DNA from: Flavobacteriales bacterium
Lineage (GTDB): Bacteria; Bacteroidota; Bacteroidia; Flavobacteriales_F; PHOS-HE28
Length of the DNA: 64,000 bases
Assembly (NCBI GenBank): GCA_016703105.1
Contig: JADJCS010000001.1
Span: forward strand, 310,001 to 374,000
Reading direction: 5' to 3'
Positions 33,363 to 41,436 of the stretch are shown one piece after another. Numbering within the stretch: position 1 is the first letter of the stretch; the number at the start of each line of letters is the position of its first letter. A program made the translations under genes and the position numbers. Below the pieces are notes generated by a model, which saw only the letters and a list, made by a program, of their open reading frames with translations, had not been told where the DNA came from and searched no databases.

Positions 33363-34982
33363 ATGGGAACGAATACCACGCTTGTCAATGAACCCGAGAG
33401 CGTGCAGCGGCTCCTCACCGAACAGCCGAATCGTTGGGAGTACTTGCTCGCTTCTGAACTTCTCAAAGTCAGGATGTCGGATGTGAACACGAGGTATAGG
33501 GAGATCAAAGCACAAAGCACTTCCGCTGAGAAAATTGAGCGAAGCCTTGATGACTTCCTTGCATGGGTGGTGTCGAGTACACAGATGTTCGAACCAATCG
33601 TTGGGCGTGTGGAAACGTTGCTCGGCGTTGACGTTCAAAGAGCGCTTGGTCCTCCGGGCGTCGATGCAGACCTCTCCGAGTTACGCGCAGTGGCCGAACG
33701 GGTAAAGATCCTTTGTCAAGAGTTGCTCTCTTGGGAAGCCGAGGCCGCCACAATTCAACCGCCGATCGAGTTCGAAGGTGCCGTGGAAATCCTTCAAGGA
33801 TGGCCAAAGGTCTTCTTGGACACCATCAACGAGTTCGTCAGCAAATGGGAGTACGGCTTCAGTCAGCCGCCGAATGCCGATGGAAAGCTCGCTGTCTCAA
33901 TCAATCTTACGATCAACCCTCCACCTCGCTTCGGTGAACTTCGGGAGATGATCAAGAAGCAAGAAGAGCGCATCAAACTCCGATTGAACAGTCTTGAAGC
34001 GCTTGCCCAGGACCCACACAGATCAAAAGGCACCGGCGACTTGCACAATCGGCTCGGATATGAGGTGGTGGTTGAACGGCTCACCGCTTTGACCTTCACC
34101 GCCATAGACTTCGAAACAGCCAACGAGCAGCGGAACAGTATCTGCGCTATTGGAGTCGTGCAAGTGCGGAATGGCACCATCACAAAGACATGGAAGCAGT
34201 TTATTCAACCGCCAGAGCTCCGTGTGTCCGAAATCAACCAATCAGTTCACCGCATCCGCTATGAGGATCTAGTGAACGCCCCAACCTTTCCGGAGATCTG
34301 GAATGATTTGAAAGCGATGATCGAGAACTGTGTTGTTGCTGCGCACAATGCAGAGTTCGACATGAACGTGCTCAAACAGACCTTGGATCTTTACGGACTG
34401 GAAGAGCCGAGCATTCGGACACTATGCACACTGAAGTTGTCTCAGGTCGCCTTCCCGCAACTCGATGACTACCGTCTTGCCGATGTGACCAAGTACCTGG
34501 GGCTTGAATTCAGACACCACTCGTGCGATGAGGATGCCCGCGTTTGCGCCGAGATCGCCATACAGGCGATTCCTCGCGTTTCCTTGAAGAAGCTCGACTT
34601 GGATGATACCGACTTGACACGCAGTTTGTTCAAAGCCGCATCGAAGACAAAGGTCAGCGGCTTCTCAGATGTGTTCGCGGACAAGCGCATTGACAGTGAT
34701 CTTTTGAAGCCGCAACTCGAAGGCGCTGACCCGAACCATCCATTCTACGGAAGGCGCTTGGTGTTCACTGGAGATATTCGCGCGATGCAACGCAGCGTGG
34801 CGGCCGAAATGGTTCGAGCTCTCGGAGCGGACATCAACACAAGCATCAGCAAGAAAACGCAGATCGTCGTAATCGGCGATGGTGCCGGTCCATCGAAGCT
34901 CAGGAAAATTGAAGAGCTACAAGATCAAGGTGTCGATATCCGCATCATCTACGAAGAGGAGTTCTTGCAGATCCTCGGGTAG
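33363..34982 (+). CDS. DEDDh exonuclease-BRCT fusion with a novel N-terminal domain
   Basis: A 539-residue protein of three parts. Residues 1-235 are largely helical with no family I recognise. Residues 240-410 are a DEDDh 3'-5' exonuclease domain (motif I AIDFETAN, Asp249/Glu251; motif II AHNAEFD, 327-333; motif III HHSCDEDA with His386 and Asp391). Residues 460-539 are a BRCT domain (FYGRRLVFTGDI, then ALGADINTSISKKTQIVVIG). Exonuclease-BRCT proteins occur in DNA repair and in mobile or defence regions. The gene's A/T-richer codons and the broken genes around it suggest transfer. It has no paired partner gene visible except the fragment upstream. Confidence 0.8.
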   Translation: MGTNTTLVNEPESVQRLLTEQPNRWEYLLASELLKVRMSDVNTRYREIKAQSTSAEKIERSLDDFLAWVVSSTQMFEPIVGRVETLLGVDVQRALGPPGVDADLSELRAVAERVKILCQELLSWEAEAATIQPPIEFEGAVEILQGWPKVFLDTINEFVSKWEYGFSQPPNADGKLAVSINLTINPPPRFGELREMIKKQEERIKLRLNSLEALAQDPHRSKGTGDLHNRLGYEVVVERLTALTFTAIDFETANEQRNSICAIGVVQVRNGTITKTWKQFIQPPELRVSEINQSVHRIRYEDLVNAPTFPEIWNDLKAMIENCVVAAHNAEFDMNVLKQTLDLYGLEEPSIRTLCTLKLSQVAFPQLDDYRLADVTKYLGLEFRHHSCDEDARVCAEIAIQAIPRVSLKKLDLDDTDLTRSLFKAASKTKVSGFSDVFADKRIDSDLLKPQLEGADPNHPFYGRRLVFTGDIRAMQRSVAAEMVRALGADINTSISKKTQIVVIGDGAGPSKLRKIEELQDQGVDIRIIYEEEFLQILG

Positions 34983-35067
34983 CCCCAAAACATTGGCGCG
35001 AGCGTTAGGCCATGCGTTAGCCTCGTACGCTGAGGACCGTTCCCTCGTGCCAGCAGTACTCCCATCC

Positions 35068-35106
35068 GGCCGGTCATTGCGAGGAGGAACGACGAAGCAA
35101 CCGGCC
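35068..35106. repeat. GTCATTGCGAGGAG-type palindromic repeat
   Basis: GGCCGGT (35068-35074), then CATTGCGAGGAGGAACGACG, then ACCGGCC (35100-35106), with TTGC/GCAA pairing inside the arms. The core resembles a dispersed palindrome common in bacterial genomes. It sits in the 280-base gap between the exonuclease-BRCT gene and the DUF433 gene; the rest of the gap shows no gene. Confidence 0.6.
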
Positions 35107-35226
35107 ATGCGTTCGCCTGAATTCGGCAGGTAAACGCGTGAGCTATCGTAGCGCACCTCGCAGCGTGTGGCTATCTCGGAGTGTTCAAGGACGGTAGGCA
35201 CGCCATATCCTCTCCCACCACCTCTC

Positions 35227-35234
35227 TATCTTTG
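35227..35234 (+). promoter_or_regulatory. -7 box and ribosome-binding site of the DUF433/DUF5615 module
   Basis: TATCTTTG is an exact TAnnTTTG match. Transcription from it would begin around 35241. GAGGTGA at 35252-35258, five to ten bases before the ATG at 35263, is one of the few good Shine-Dalgarno matches in the window and favours that start over the ATG at 35245, which would lie at the transcript's very end. Confidence 0.55.
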
Positions 35235-35262
35235 GGCATCCCCGATGAATCGAGGTGAAAAC

Positions 35263-35496
35263 ATGCTCGACTGGCACCAGCATATCGCAGCGGATCCGCA
35301 GGTGATGTACGGCAAACCGTGCATCAAGGGCACGCGCATTCCCGTGGACCTGATCCTGGACAAGCTCGCCGCCGGCCAGACCATCGAGGACCTGGTTGAA
35401 GGATACCCGCAGCTCACGCGAGAGAGCATCCAAGCCTGCCTGCAGTTCGGCGCGGATTCGGTGCGCAACGACATCGACCTCCCCTTCGCTTCCTGA
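35263..35496 (+). CDS. DUF433 antitoxin
   Basis: A 77-residue protein with the DUF433 pattern: MLDWHQHIAADPQVMYGKPCIKGTRIPVDLILDKLAAGQTIEDLVEGYPQLTRESIQACL. The GKPCIKGTRIPV segment and the winged-helix-like LTRESIQACL end are diagnostic. DUF433 proteins are antitoxins that pair with DUF5615 PIN-like toxins; the toxin gene starts seven bases after this stop. The start is chosen by the Shine-Dalgarno match described for the promoter. Confidence 0.85.
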   Translation: MLDWHQHIAADPQVMYGKPCIKGTRIPVDLILDKLAAGQTIEDLVEGYPQLTRESIQACLQFGADSVRNDIDLPFAS

Positions 35497-35502
35497 CCGC
35501 CC

Positions 35503-35853
35503 ATGCGTTTCGTGGCCGATGAATGCCTCGATGGCCGCATCATCAAGCGCCTCATGGCAGATGGCCACGATCTTGTTGTGGTGCGCTCCGACCTTACCGG
35601 TCGCGCTGATGCCGACGTGCTGCGCATCGCACAAGAACGCGATGCCTTGCTGATCACTGAGGACAAGGACTTCGGTGAGCTTGTGTTCCGGCTGAGTGCC
35701 ATACACGCGGGCGTTGTGCTTGTGCGCATGCACGGTATCTCCGGAGCCGACCAAGCCATACTCGTCTCACAAGCTGTTCGTGAGCGCGGCGATGAACTCC
35801 GGCGCGCCTTCACGGTGATCACGGAGAAGCGTCTGCGGATCCGCAAGGGATGA
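35503..35853 (+). CDS. DUF5615 PIN-like toxin
   Basis: A 116-residue protein with the DUF5615 pattern: MRFVADECLDGRIIKRLMADGHDLVVV, VLRIAQERDALLITEDKDFGELVF and a closing basic tail. The Asp of ADE and the Asp/Glu of TEDKDFGEL are the PIN-like acidic residues, so it is probably an RNase. It follows the DUF433 antitoxin by six bases and is cotranscribed with it. Confidence 0.85.
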   Translation: MRFVADECLDGRIIKRLMADGHDLVVVRSDLTGRADADVLRIAQERDALLITEDKDFGELVFRLSAIHAGVVLVRMHGISGADQAILVSQAVRERGDELRRAFTVITEKRLRIRKG

Positions 35854-35912
35854 CCGTTGTACGGACTGGTTGTCCGTGAACAGCTTCCGCTCTTGCTTTG
35901 CACCTTCCTCCC

Positions 35913-36410
35913 ATGGACGCGCCCATCTCATCGCCCCGCAATGACCACGAGTGGGAACAGGCCCTCGGCTTGCTGAAGCAGGTGTATGTGGGTGAGGGCT
36001 ACACGAGCAGCGATCGCGCCGAGGCGTTCATGCGCCGCGCGACGTTCGAAGAGGGTGGTGATCTGCTGTTGGCACACGGGGCTGCCGGCGCGGTGGTCGG
36101 AGTGGTGCTGCATCTCCATACCAACGGTCCGCTCGGTCAGGTAGCGCGTGATGGCGAAGCGGAATTCCGAATGCTGGCCGTGGCACCTGAAGCGCGGGGC
36201 AAGCGGATCGGCGAGGCGTTGGTGCGGGCCTGTATCGAACGGGCCATGAACGATGGAGCCAGGGCCGTGGTGCTTTGGTCGCAACCAACCATGCCTGCAG
36301 CGCATCGCCTATACGAACGCCTGGGCTTCGTGCGCGCCCCGGAGCGCGATCAAGAGGATGTGCGCGGGTTCACTAGGCTGGTGTTCCGGAAATCCCTGGG
36401 GTGCTCATGA
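35913..36410 (+). CDS. GNAT-family N-acetyltransferase
   Basis: A 165-residue GNAT protein: FRMLAVAPEARGKRIGEALVRACIERA contains the acetyl-CoA pyrophosphate-binding motif (V-x-P-E-x-R-G-x-x-I-G), and the end LYERLGFVRAPERD is the usual C-terminal loop. The substrate is not predictable. A TTG five codons earlier is not needed; the ATG at 35913 starts the protein normally. It stands after the toxin module with a 59-base gap. Confidence 0.85.
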   Translation: MDAPISSPRNDHEWEQALGLLKQVYVGEGYTSSDRAEAFMRRATFEEGGDLLLAHGAAGAVVGVVLHLHTNGPLGQVARDGEAEFRMLAVAPEARGKRIGEALVRACIERAMNDGARAVVLWSQPTMPAAHRLYERLGFVRAPERDQEDVRGFTRLVFRKSLGCS

Positions 36411-36454
36411 GGGCATACTCATAGGTCCGCCCGTCTACAGGTACATTCACCCGC

Positions 36455-36871
36455 ATGGCCAAGGACCCCTTCCTCGATCCTGCGAACCCACCAGACGACA
36501 AGGCGTTAGGCGCCCGCATCGGCGAGGCATTCACCGTGGTGAAAGCCGCCGTGGAGGCCTGCGACACGGGCAAGGCGCGCATCACCTTCGCTTGGAAGTT
36601 CAGCAAAACCAGCGGCTGGTATGTGACCTGCGATCGAGGGAGCAAGCGGTTGTTCTATCTCTTCCCCAAGCCGGGCGACTTCCTACTGCGTATGGTCTTC
36701 AGTGTGAAAGGGGTGGCCGCCCTGGGCGCAGCGGATGGAATTCCGCCTACCGTGAGCGCACAACTGGCCGATCCGAAAAAATACCCGGAGGGCACGTTGG
36801 TGGATCTTACAAAAGTCGCGGCGAGCACTGCGGTGCTCACCACCTTGTTGATGATCAAGTTGACCGCTTAG
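36455..36871 (+). CDS. DUF3788-like small protein
   Basis: A 138-residue soluble protein. The pattern ITFAWKFSKTSGWYVTCDRGSKRLFYLFPKPGDFLLRMVF (a Trp-rich strand pair, then LxPxxGDF) followed by an acidic middle and a helix ending LLMIKL resembles DUF3788, a family of unknown function in Bacteroidota and Firmicutes. Assignment is by pattern only. TACATTCA lies a few bases before the ATG. Confidence 0.5.
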   Translation: MAKDPFLDPANPPDDKALGARIGEAFTVVKAAVEACDTGKARITFAWKFSKTSGWYVTCDRGSKRLFYLFPKPGDFLLRMVFSVKGVAALGAADGIPPTVSAQLADPKKYPEGTLVDLTKVAASTAVLTTLLMIKLTA

Positions 36872-36971
36872 CGGCGCGGTGAGCATCCCGCACTTTCACC
36901 ATCCTTCAGATCCCTCCGCCGTTCGGCCCATGGGCCAACAACGATCGACGGTTCGGCGCTTTGTTCGCAGT

Positions 36972-37937
36972 ATGAAGGCCATTTTTTGTGAGAGCTACGG
37001 CGCTCCGGAACAGTTGCGGTCGCGCGATGTGCCAGTGCCTATCCCCAAAGACCGCCAGGTGCTGGTGCGCGTGCATGCCACGACTGTGAACGACTACGAT
37101 TGGAGCATGGTGATCGGTAGACCGCACATCTATCGGCTGTTCTTCGGCATCTTCCGGCCACGACGGCCCATACCGGGGATGGAACTCGCGGGCAAGGTGG
37201 TGGCGCTGGGCCCGAACGCTACGCGCTGGCGAGTGGGCGATGCGGTGTATGGCGATACATCGAATGGTGGCTTGGGCACCTTCGCGGAGTTCGCTGCCGT
37301 ACCGGAAGATGAATTGCGGCGAATGCCTGAAGGGCTTTCGTTCGTGGAGGCCGCCGCCATTCCGCACGCGTTGGAACTGGCCTACCAGGCCGTGGTGGAG
37401 ATCGGCAAGTTGAAGGACGGTGAGCGCGTGCTGATCAACGGCGCTGGCGGTGGCGTGGGAACCTTCGCGCTTCAATTGGCCAAGCGGCAGGGCTGCACGG
37501 TGTGGGGCGTGGACACCGGCGAAAAGTTGCAGGCCATGACGGCGATGGGCTTCGACCGCGTGATCGACTACAAGCAGCTGGACTTCACGCAACTCGGTGA
37601 GCGTTTCGATCTGGTGGTGGACACGAAGACCACACGCTCCGCCGGAGGGTTGGCGCGTGCATTGACACCGGCTGGACGCTACGTGACCGTGGGCGGTGAT
37701 CCGGGCCGGTTGATCGCGTTGTTGTTCGCGCGGTGGTTCGGTCGGCGCAACATGCGCATCGTAGCGCTGAAGTCGAACAAGAACCAGGATGCGCTGGCGC
37801 CGTTACTGAGCGGTGGTGCATTGAAGGCGGTGATCGACGGGCCTTACGCCTTCCACGAATTGCCGCGCTTGATCCGCCGCTTCGGCGAGGGCTTGCATAC
37901 GGGCAAGGTGGTGGTGCGGGTGTCTGAAGAGCAGTGA
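36972..37937 (+). CDS. NAD(P)-dependent zinc-independent alcohol dehydrogenase / quinone reductase-like
   Basis: A 321-residue MDR-superfamily oxidoreductase: KAIFCESYGAPEQLR at the start, GMELAGKVVALGPNATRWRVGDAVYG, AAAIPHALELAYQAV, the NADP-binding VLINGAGGGVGTFALQLAK and the end GKVVVRV. It lacks the structural zinc cysteines, so it belongs with quinone-oxidoreductase-like enzymes that reduce alkenals or quinones. The frame is open to 36879 without homology; the ATG at 36972 is the family start. It has no operon partner within 100 bases downstream. Confidence 0.85.
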   Translation: MKAIFCESYGAPEQLRSRDVPVPIPKDRQVLVRVHATTVNDYDWSMVIGRPHIYRLFFGIFRPRRPIPGMELAGKVVALGPNATRWRVGDAVYGDTSNGGLGTFAEFAAVPEDELRRMPEGLSFVEAAAIPHALELAYQAVVEIGKLKDGERVLINGAGGGVGTFALQLAKRQGCTVWGVDTGEKLQAMTAMGFDRVIDYKQLDFTQLGERFDLVVDTKTTRSAGGLARALTPAGRYVTVGGDPGRLIALLFARWFGRRNMRIVALKSNKNQDALAPLLSGGALKAVIDGPYAFHELPRLIRRFGEGLHTGKVVVRVSEEQ

Positions 37938-38113
37938 ACCATCTCCTCATAGCCCGTGATCAGCGGCGCGAACGCATTGGTTTCCATTTCCGGCCGGTCG
38001 GCTCTGTTGGCCAGGGCGTTGGCTGCGGTCGAGTAGCGTGCAAGGCGTTCCGGGATCGGGCCACGTCATCCTCCGCGTCCGTGGTCTTACATTGCATGGA
38101 ACTCCACTGAACC

Positions 38114-39739
38114 ATGGGCACCCTCACCCGATATGCTTTCGCGCTTGGGGTGATCACCCTGTCGAGCCAGTTGCTTTCCGCGCAGCAGCCTTGGGATTGG
38201 GGTTTCGGACACGCGGGCCACATATGGGACATCGCCACGGATGCGGATGGATACTCCTATGTCGTGGGCCACGCCTATGACACGGTCGGCTTCATGGGGG
38301 TCCAAACCGATCCAGGCGGTGGCTTCCTGGCCAAGGTCTCACCCACCGGGTCCATGATCTGGACACAAACCTTCACGAACGCTATTTTTCTCGAGATCGA
38401 ATTGAAGAACGACCTGCTCTACGCCACGGGCGAAGGCGAGACCAACGTGGTTGTGGGATCCCATTCGTTCTTCGTCGATCCGGGCCAGGGGTGGGCCTGT
38501 CTGGTCGCATCGTTCGATACCACCGGAAATGACCTCTGGGTGAACTGCCTGCGATCGCCGGAGGACATATCCGCGAACGATCTGGACGTGAACGATGCGG
38601 GGGAGCTGTTCATCGCAGGTACTGGCAGAGAAGCCATCTACACCAACACGGACACCCTCTATCTCAATTCACCCTGGGCCCAGGTCCTGATCCTGAAGTA
38701 CGCCCCGGGTGGTAGCGTCGAATGGATCACTACCGCAGGCTGTATTTCGTCCGAAACGTTCGCGACAGGCATCGCTTGCGACGAACTGGGCGCGGCCTAT
38801 ATCACGGGATCAGCCTACGATGGGATGTTCGTTGATTGCGACTCCTTGGAGTTCGGACCGTTCACCATGCCGAGTACGTCCTCCTTTTTCCTCACCAAGG
38901 TGGATGGAGCCGGGGATTTCGTCTGGTTGAGACACGCCTTCGGCGCGATGGCCACGGATGTCGAATACCTCGGAGGGAACGCCGTGGCGGTGATCGGCAA
39001 CTTCAGCGACAGCACTAACGCGGTGGGAACCTCCACGCTGCTCTCGCAAACCACGGACATGTTCATGGGTTCGTTCGATCTGGACGGAGTACCCGGTTGG
39101 TCGTACCGGTCCGAGGCCGCGAACGACCCCGCGCTCTGCGGGGGACGCACGCTGGATCGGTCGCCGGACGGCGGCTTGTTCGCGTTGAGCAGTGGTTCCG
39201 GATCGATCTTGTTCGATGGAACCACGGTCAACACCACCGGGCACGGGGTGCAGGTGAGCAAGTTCGCCGTGGATGGAACGCGGCAGTGGACCGCCGTAAT
39301 GGAAGGCCATCCGGACACGAACTGGTTCAGTCACTACGGTGGCCTTGCCTCCGATCAGGAGGGCCGGGCTTACGTAGCGGGTTGCTTCAATTCGGGCACA
39401 CCGTCCGCCTGGCTCACTTTGGGAACCTATTCAGTAACCGGTACGCTGAACGGCTTCTCCCTCTATGTCGCACGAACAAACGACATCACCGAAGGCCTTC
39501 CGGAAGCCGCCTTGCCCGACTTCAGCATCTACCCTAACCCTACGTCGGGGATTATCCGCGTGGAAGGCATCACCGCTAACGCACAGGTGACCTTTACTGA
39601 TGCGCGTGGGAGGGTTGTGGTGCCTTCTCGTATCGCGAAAGGGTTGTTCGATATGAACGGGATGGACGACGGGATGTACATGATCCGGATACGTGATGGG
39701 GCGCACGACGGCATTGGGCGGGTGGTCGTGATGCGCTGA
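38114..39739 (+). CDS. Secreted repeat protein (SBBP-like) with T9SS sorting domain
   Basis: A 541-residue protein with a signal peptide (residues 1-22, ending LLSAQ) and a body of seven to eight beta-propeller-like repeats of the form DGYSYVVGHAYDT...GGGFLAKVSPTG (the GGxxLAKxSPxG and AYITGSAYDG patterns of SBBP-type repeats). A type A sorting domain closes it (FSIYPNPTSGIIRVEG, ending GIGRVVVMR), so T9SS export is expected. Function unknown, presumably a surface or extracellular binding protein. No promoter box matched well; TTACATTGC lies near 38086. Confidence 0.75.
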   Translation: MGTLTRYAFALGVITLSSQLLSAQQPWDWGFGHAGHIWDIATDADGYSYVVGHAYDTVGFMGVQTDPGGGFLAKVSPTGSMIWTQTFTNAIFLEIELKNDLLYATGEGETNVVVGSHSFFVDPGQGWACLVASFDTTGNDLWVNCLRSPEDISANDLDVNDAGELFIAGTGREAIYTNTDTLYLNSPWAQVLILKYAPGGSVEWITTAGCISSETFATGIACDELGAAYITGSAYDGMFVDCDSLEFGPFTMPSTSSFFLTKVDGAGDFVWLRHAFGAMATDVEYLGGNAVAVIGNFSDSTNAVGTSTLLSQTTDMFMGSFDLDGVPGWSYRSEAANDPALCGGRTLDRSPDGGLFALSSGSGSILFDGTTVNTTGHGVQVSKFAVDGTRQWTAVMEGHPDTNWFSHYGGLASDQEGRAYVAGCFNSGTPSAWLTLGTYSVTGTLNGFSLYVARTNDITEGLPEAALPDFSIYPNPTSGIIRVEGITANAQVTFTDARGRVVVPSRIAKGLFDMNGMDDGMYMIRIRDGAHDGIGRVVVMR

Positions 39740-39806
39740 GTCAACCAAACTAGGTTCAATCTCCTGCAGGGTTTCCGTCTCGGGACCCTGAGGAACCGCC
39801 CCACTC

Positions 39807-39844
39807 GTCCGCGTTTGCAACGCGGATGCTAGCCCGAAGCGGAC
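39807..39844. repeat. CCGCGTT-TGC-AACGCGG palindrome
   Basis: CCGCGTT (39809-39815), loop TGC, AACGCGG (39819-39825): a perfect seven-pair hairpin, with an outer pair GTCCGC (39807-39812) and GCGGAC (39839-39844). It lies in the 175-base gap between two convergent genes. Sequences of this form (CGCGTTTGCAACGCG) recur as dispersed elements in Bacteroidota, by memory. Confidence 0.6.
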
Positions 39845-39914
39845 GGCACCGTGAAGCGGCTGACCTATATCGAGGGGAGAGGATGGAGGGGGTGCGGATC
39901 AAGTGAGATCCACT

Positions 39915-40727
39915 TCAGCGGATCCTTCCCCCCAGCAACTTGGCCGGTGCCCTCAGCGGTTTCTTGTCGCGCAGGAACACCCATTCCTCCGCGGTGCTTT
40001 CCTCCGGAGCGAACTTGTATCCATCGCCCGTGTATGCCTTGATCTTCTCCGGCTCCAAAAGACGGTGCTGGATGATGTGGCGCGCCATGGCGCCGCGCTG
40101 TTGCTTTGCGAAGACCATCACCACGCCATAGCCCCGAGGCCCTTTGTCCTTGAAGACCGGCGTGATGACCCTGGCCGCGAGCTTCTCCACGTTCACAACC
40201 TTGAAGTATTCGCTCGATGCGAGGTTGATCACCGCGCTGCCTCCCGCTGCCTTCAGGTCCTTCTTCAGTAGTTCGGTGATGCGATCGCTCCAATAAGCGT
40301 AGAGGTCCTTCGTGCGGCCTACGCCGAAGGGCGTGCCCATCATCAAACGATAATCCTGCATCAGATCGAGCGGACGCAGCACGCCATACAGCCCGCTAAG
40401 GATGCGCAGATGGTGCTGCGCGAAAGCCAGGTCGCTGGAACTGAGCGTGCGCGCTTCGAGCCCGCGGTACACTTCACCGTTGAAAGTGAAGACCGCAGGC
40501 CGCGCGTTCTGGGACGTGAAGGGCGGCTTCCACTTTTCGTAGCGTTCGCGGTTCAGCTCGCCGAGCTTGGGGCTGAGATCCATGAGCGATGAGAGCTTCT
40601 TCGCGCTGAGCGTCTTCAACTTGGCCACGAGCGGCTTGGTGTGCTCCAACAGTACAGGTTGCGTGGTGCTGGCGACCGTCGGCGTCTCTTTCGCCAGATC
40701 CTTTGCAGGGGACAGAAGTACGATCAT
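39915..40727 (-). CDS. yaaA: Peroxide stress protein YaaA
   Basis: A 270-residue protein of the YaaA/DUF328 family: MIVLLSPAKDLA start, KLMDLSPKLGELNRERYEKW-like middle, YRGLEARTLSSSDLAFAQHHLRILSGLYGVLRPLDLMQDYRLMMGTP, and YWSDRITELLKKDL. YaaA lowers intracellular free iron during peroxide stress in E. coli. Reverse-strand TAACTTTC precedes the ATG. It converges on the spacer with the palindrome and is divergent from the 40838 gene. Confidence 0.94.
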   Translation of the reverse strand: MIVLLSPAKDLAKETPTVASTTQPVLLEHTKPLVAKLKTLSAKKLSSLMDLSPKLGELNRERYEKWKPPFTSQNARPAVFTFNGEVYRGLEARTLSSSDLAFAQHHLRILSGLYGVLRPLDLMQDYRLMMGTPFGVGRTKDLYAYWSDRITELLKKDLKAAGGSAVINLASSEYFKVVNVEKLAARVITPVFKDKGPRGYGVVMVFAKQQRGAMARHIIQHRLLEPEKIKAYTGDGYKFAPEESTAEEWVFLRDKKPLRAPAKLLGGRIR

Positions 40728-40837
40728 CGGGGAAAGTTAGAACCGCCATACGGTGTGGAGTTGGTTCGCGTGCGGTGAGGTGTCGCCGTTCGTCACGCGC
40801 CTTGGAACGAAGCGCCGCCGTGAGCGAACTTGGCAGC

Positions 40838-41436
40838 ATGCGGAATCTGAAGTACTTCGTCCGGCCCTTTGTGGTGCTGCTCTGCATGCTACACGGCCGA
40901 CACATCCACGCGCAGCATGACATGCGCTATCTCGTCGGTGATCGGCACTTCAACATCTGGAGCACCCCCGACATCAGCGCACCACCGGCGCTCACCGGAA
41001 CATTGCATCTTGAGAGCGGGCTTGACAGCGCCTTGGCGTTGGTGGGACGGGTGGTGTTGAACGATGGCCCCAGCACGCAAGGCGGCAACTTCACCCGGGA
41101 GCTGATCGCTTTCGACGCGTTCACCAAGTTGTACACCCGGACCATCGCAACGAACACAGGCAGCCACTACGTCTTCACGTCCACCGGATGGCTTGGGGGC
41201 AAGCTCAAATGGACCGGTAGCCAGCACGCAGGAACTGACGCCGTTGAACTGCGTGAAGAGATCGAACGCACCGGTCCTGATCGCTTCAACGCGGTCTTTA
41301 CCGCAAGGACGGCAAGGAGTGGGTGGTGCGGACCACGGAGAAGCTGGAACGCATCAAGGTTGAGGCGCCGAGGGACACGCCTCACGATAAGCGCCAGGCA
41401 AGTCCCGCGAGAATGCCAACGAGGATGATGCCGTAG
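40838..41436 (+). pseudogene. Secreted DUF1579-like protein, frameshifted near the 3' end
   Basis: The frame from 40838 has a signal (MRNLKYFVRPFVVLLCMLHGRHIHAQ) and a body YLVGDRHFNIWSTPDISAPPALTGTLHLE resembling DUF1579 proteins. After RFNAVF the frame becomes basic and senseless; adding one T near 41305 restores DGKEWVVRTTEKLERIKVEAPRDTP, ending at the TAG at 41436. So the gene is intact but for one missing base in a T run, most likely a consensus error. It converges on the DUF998-like gene with a 55-base overlap. Function unknown. Confidence 0.55.
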
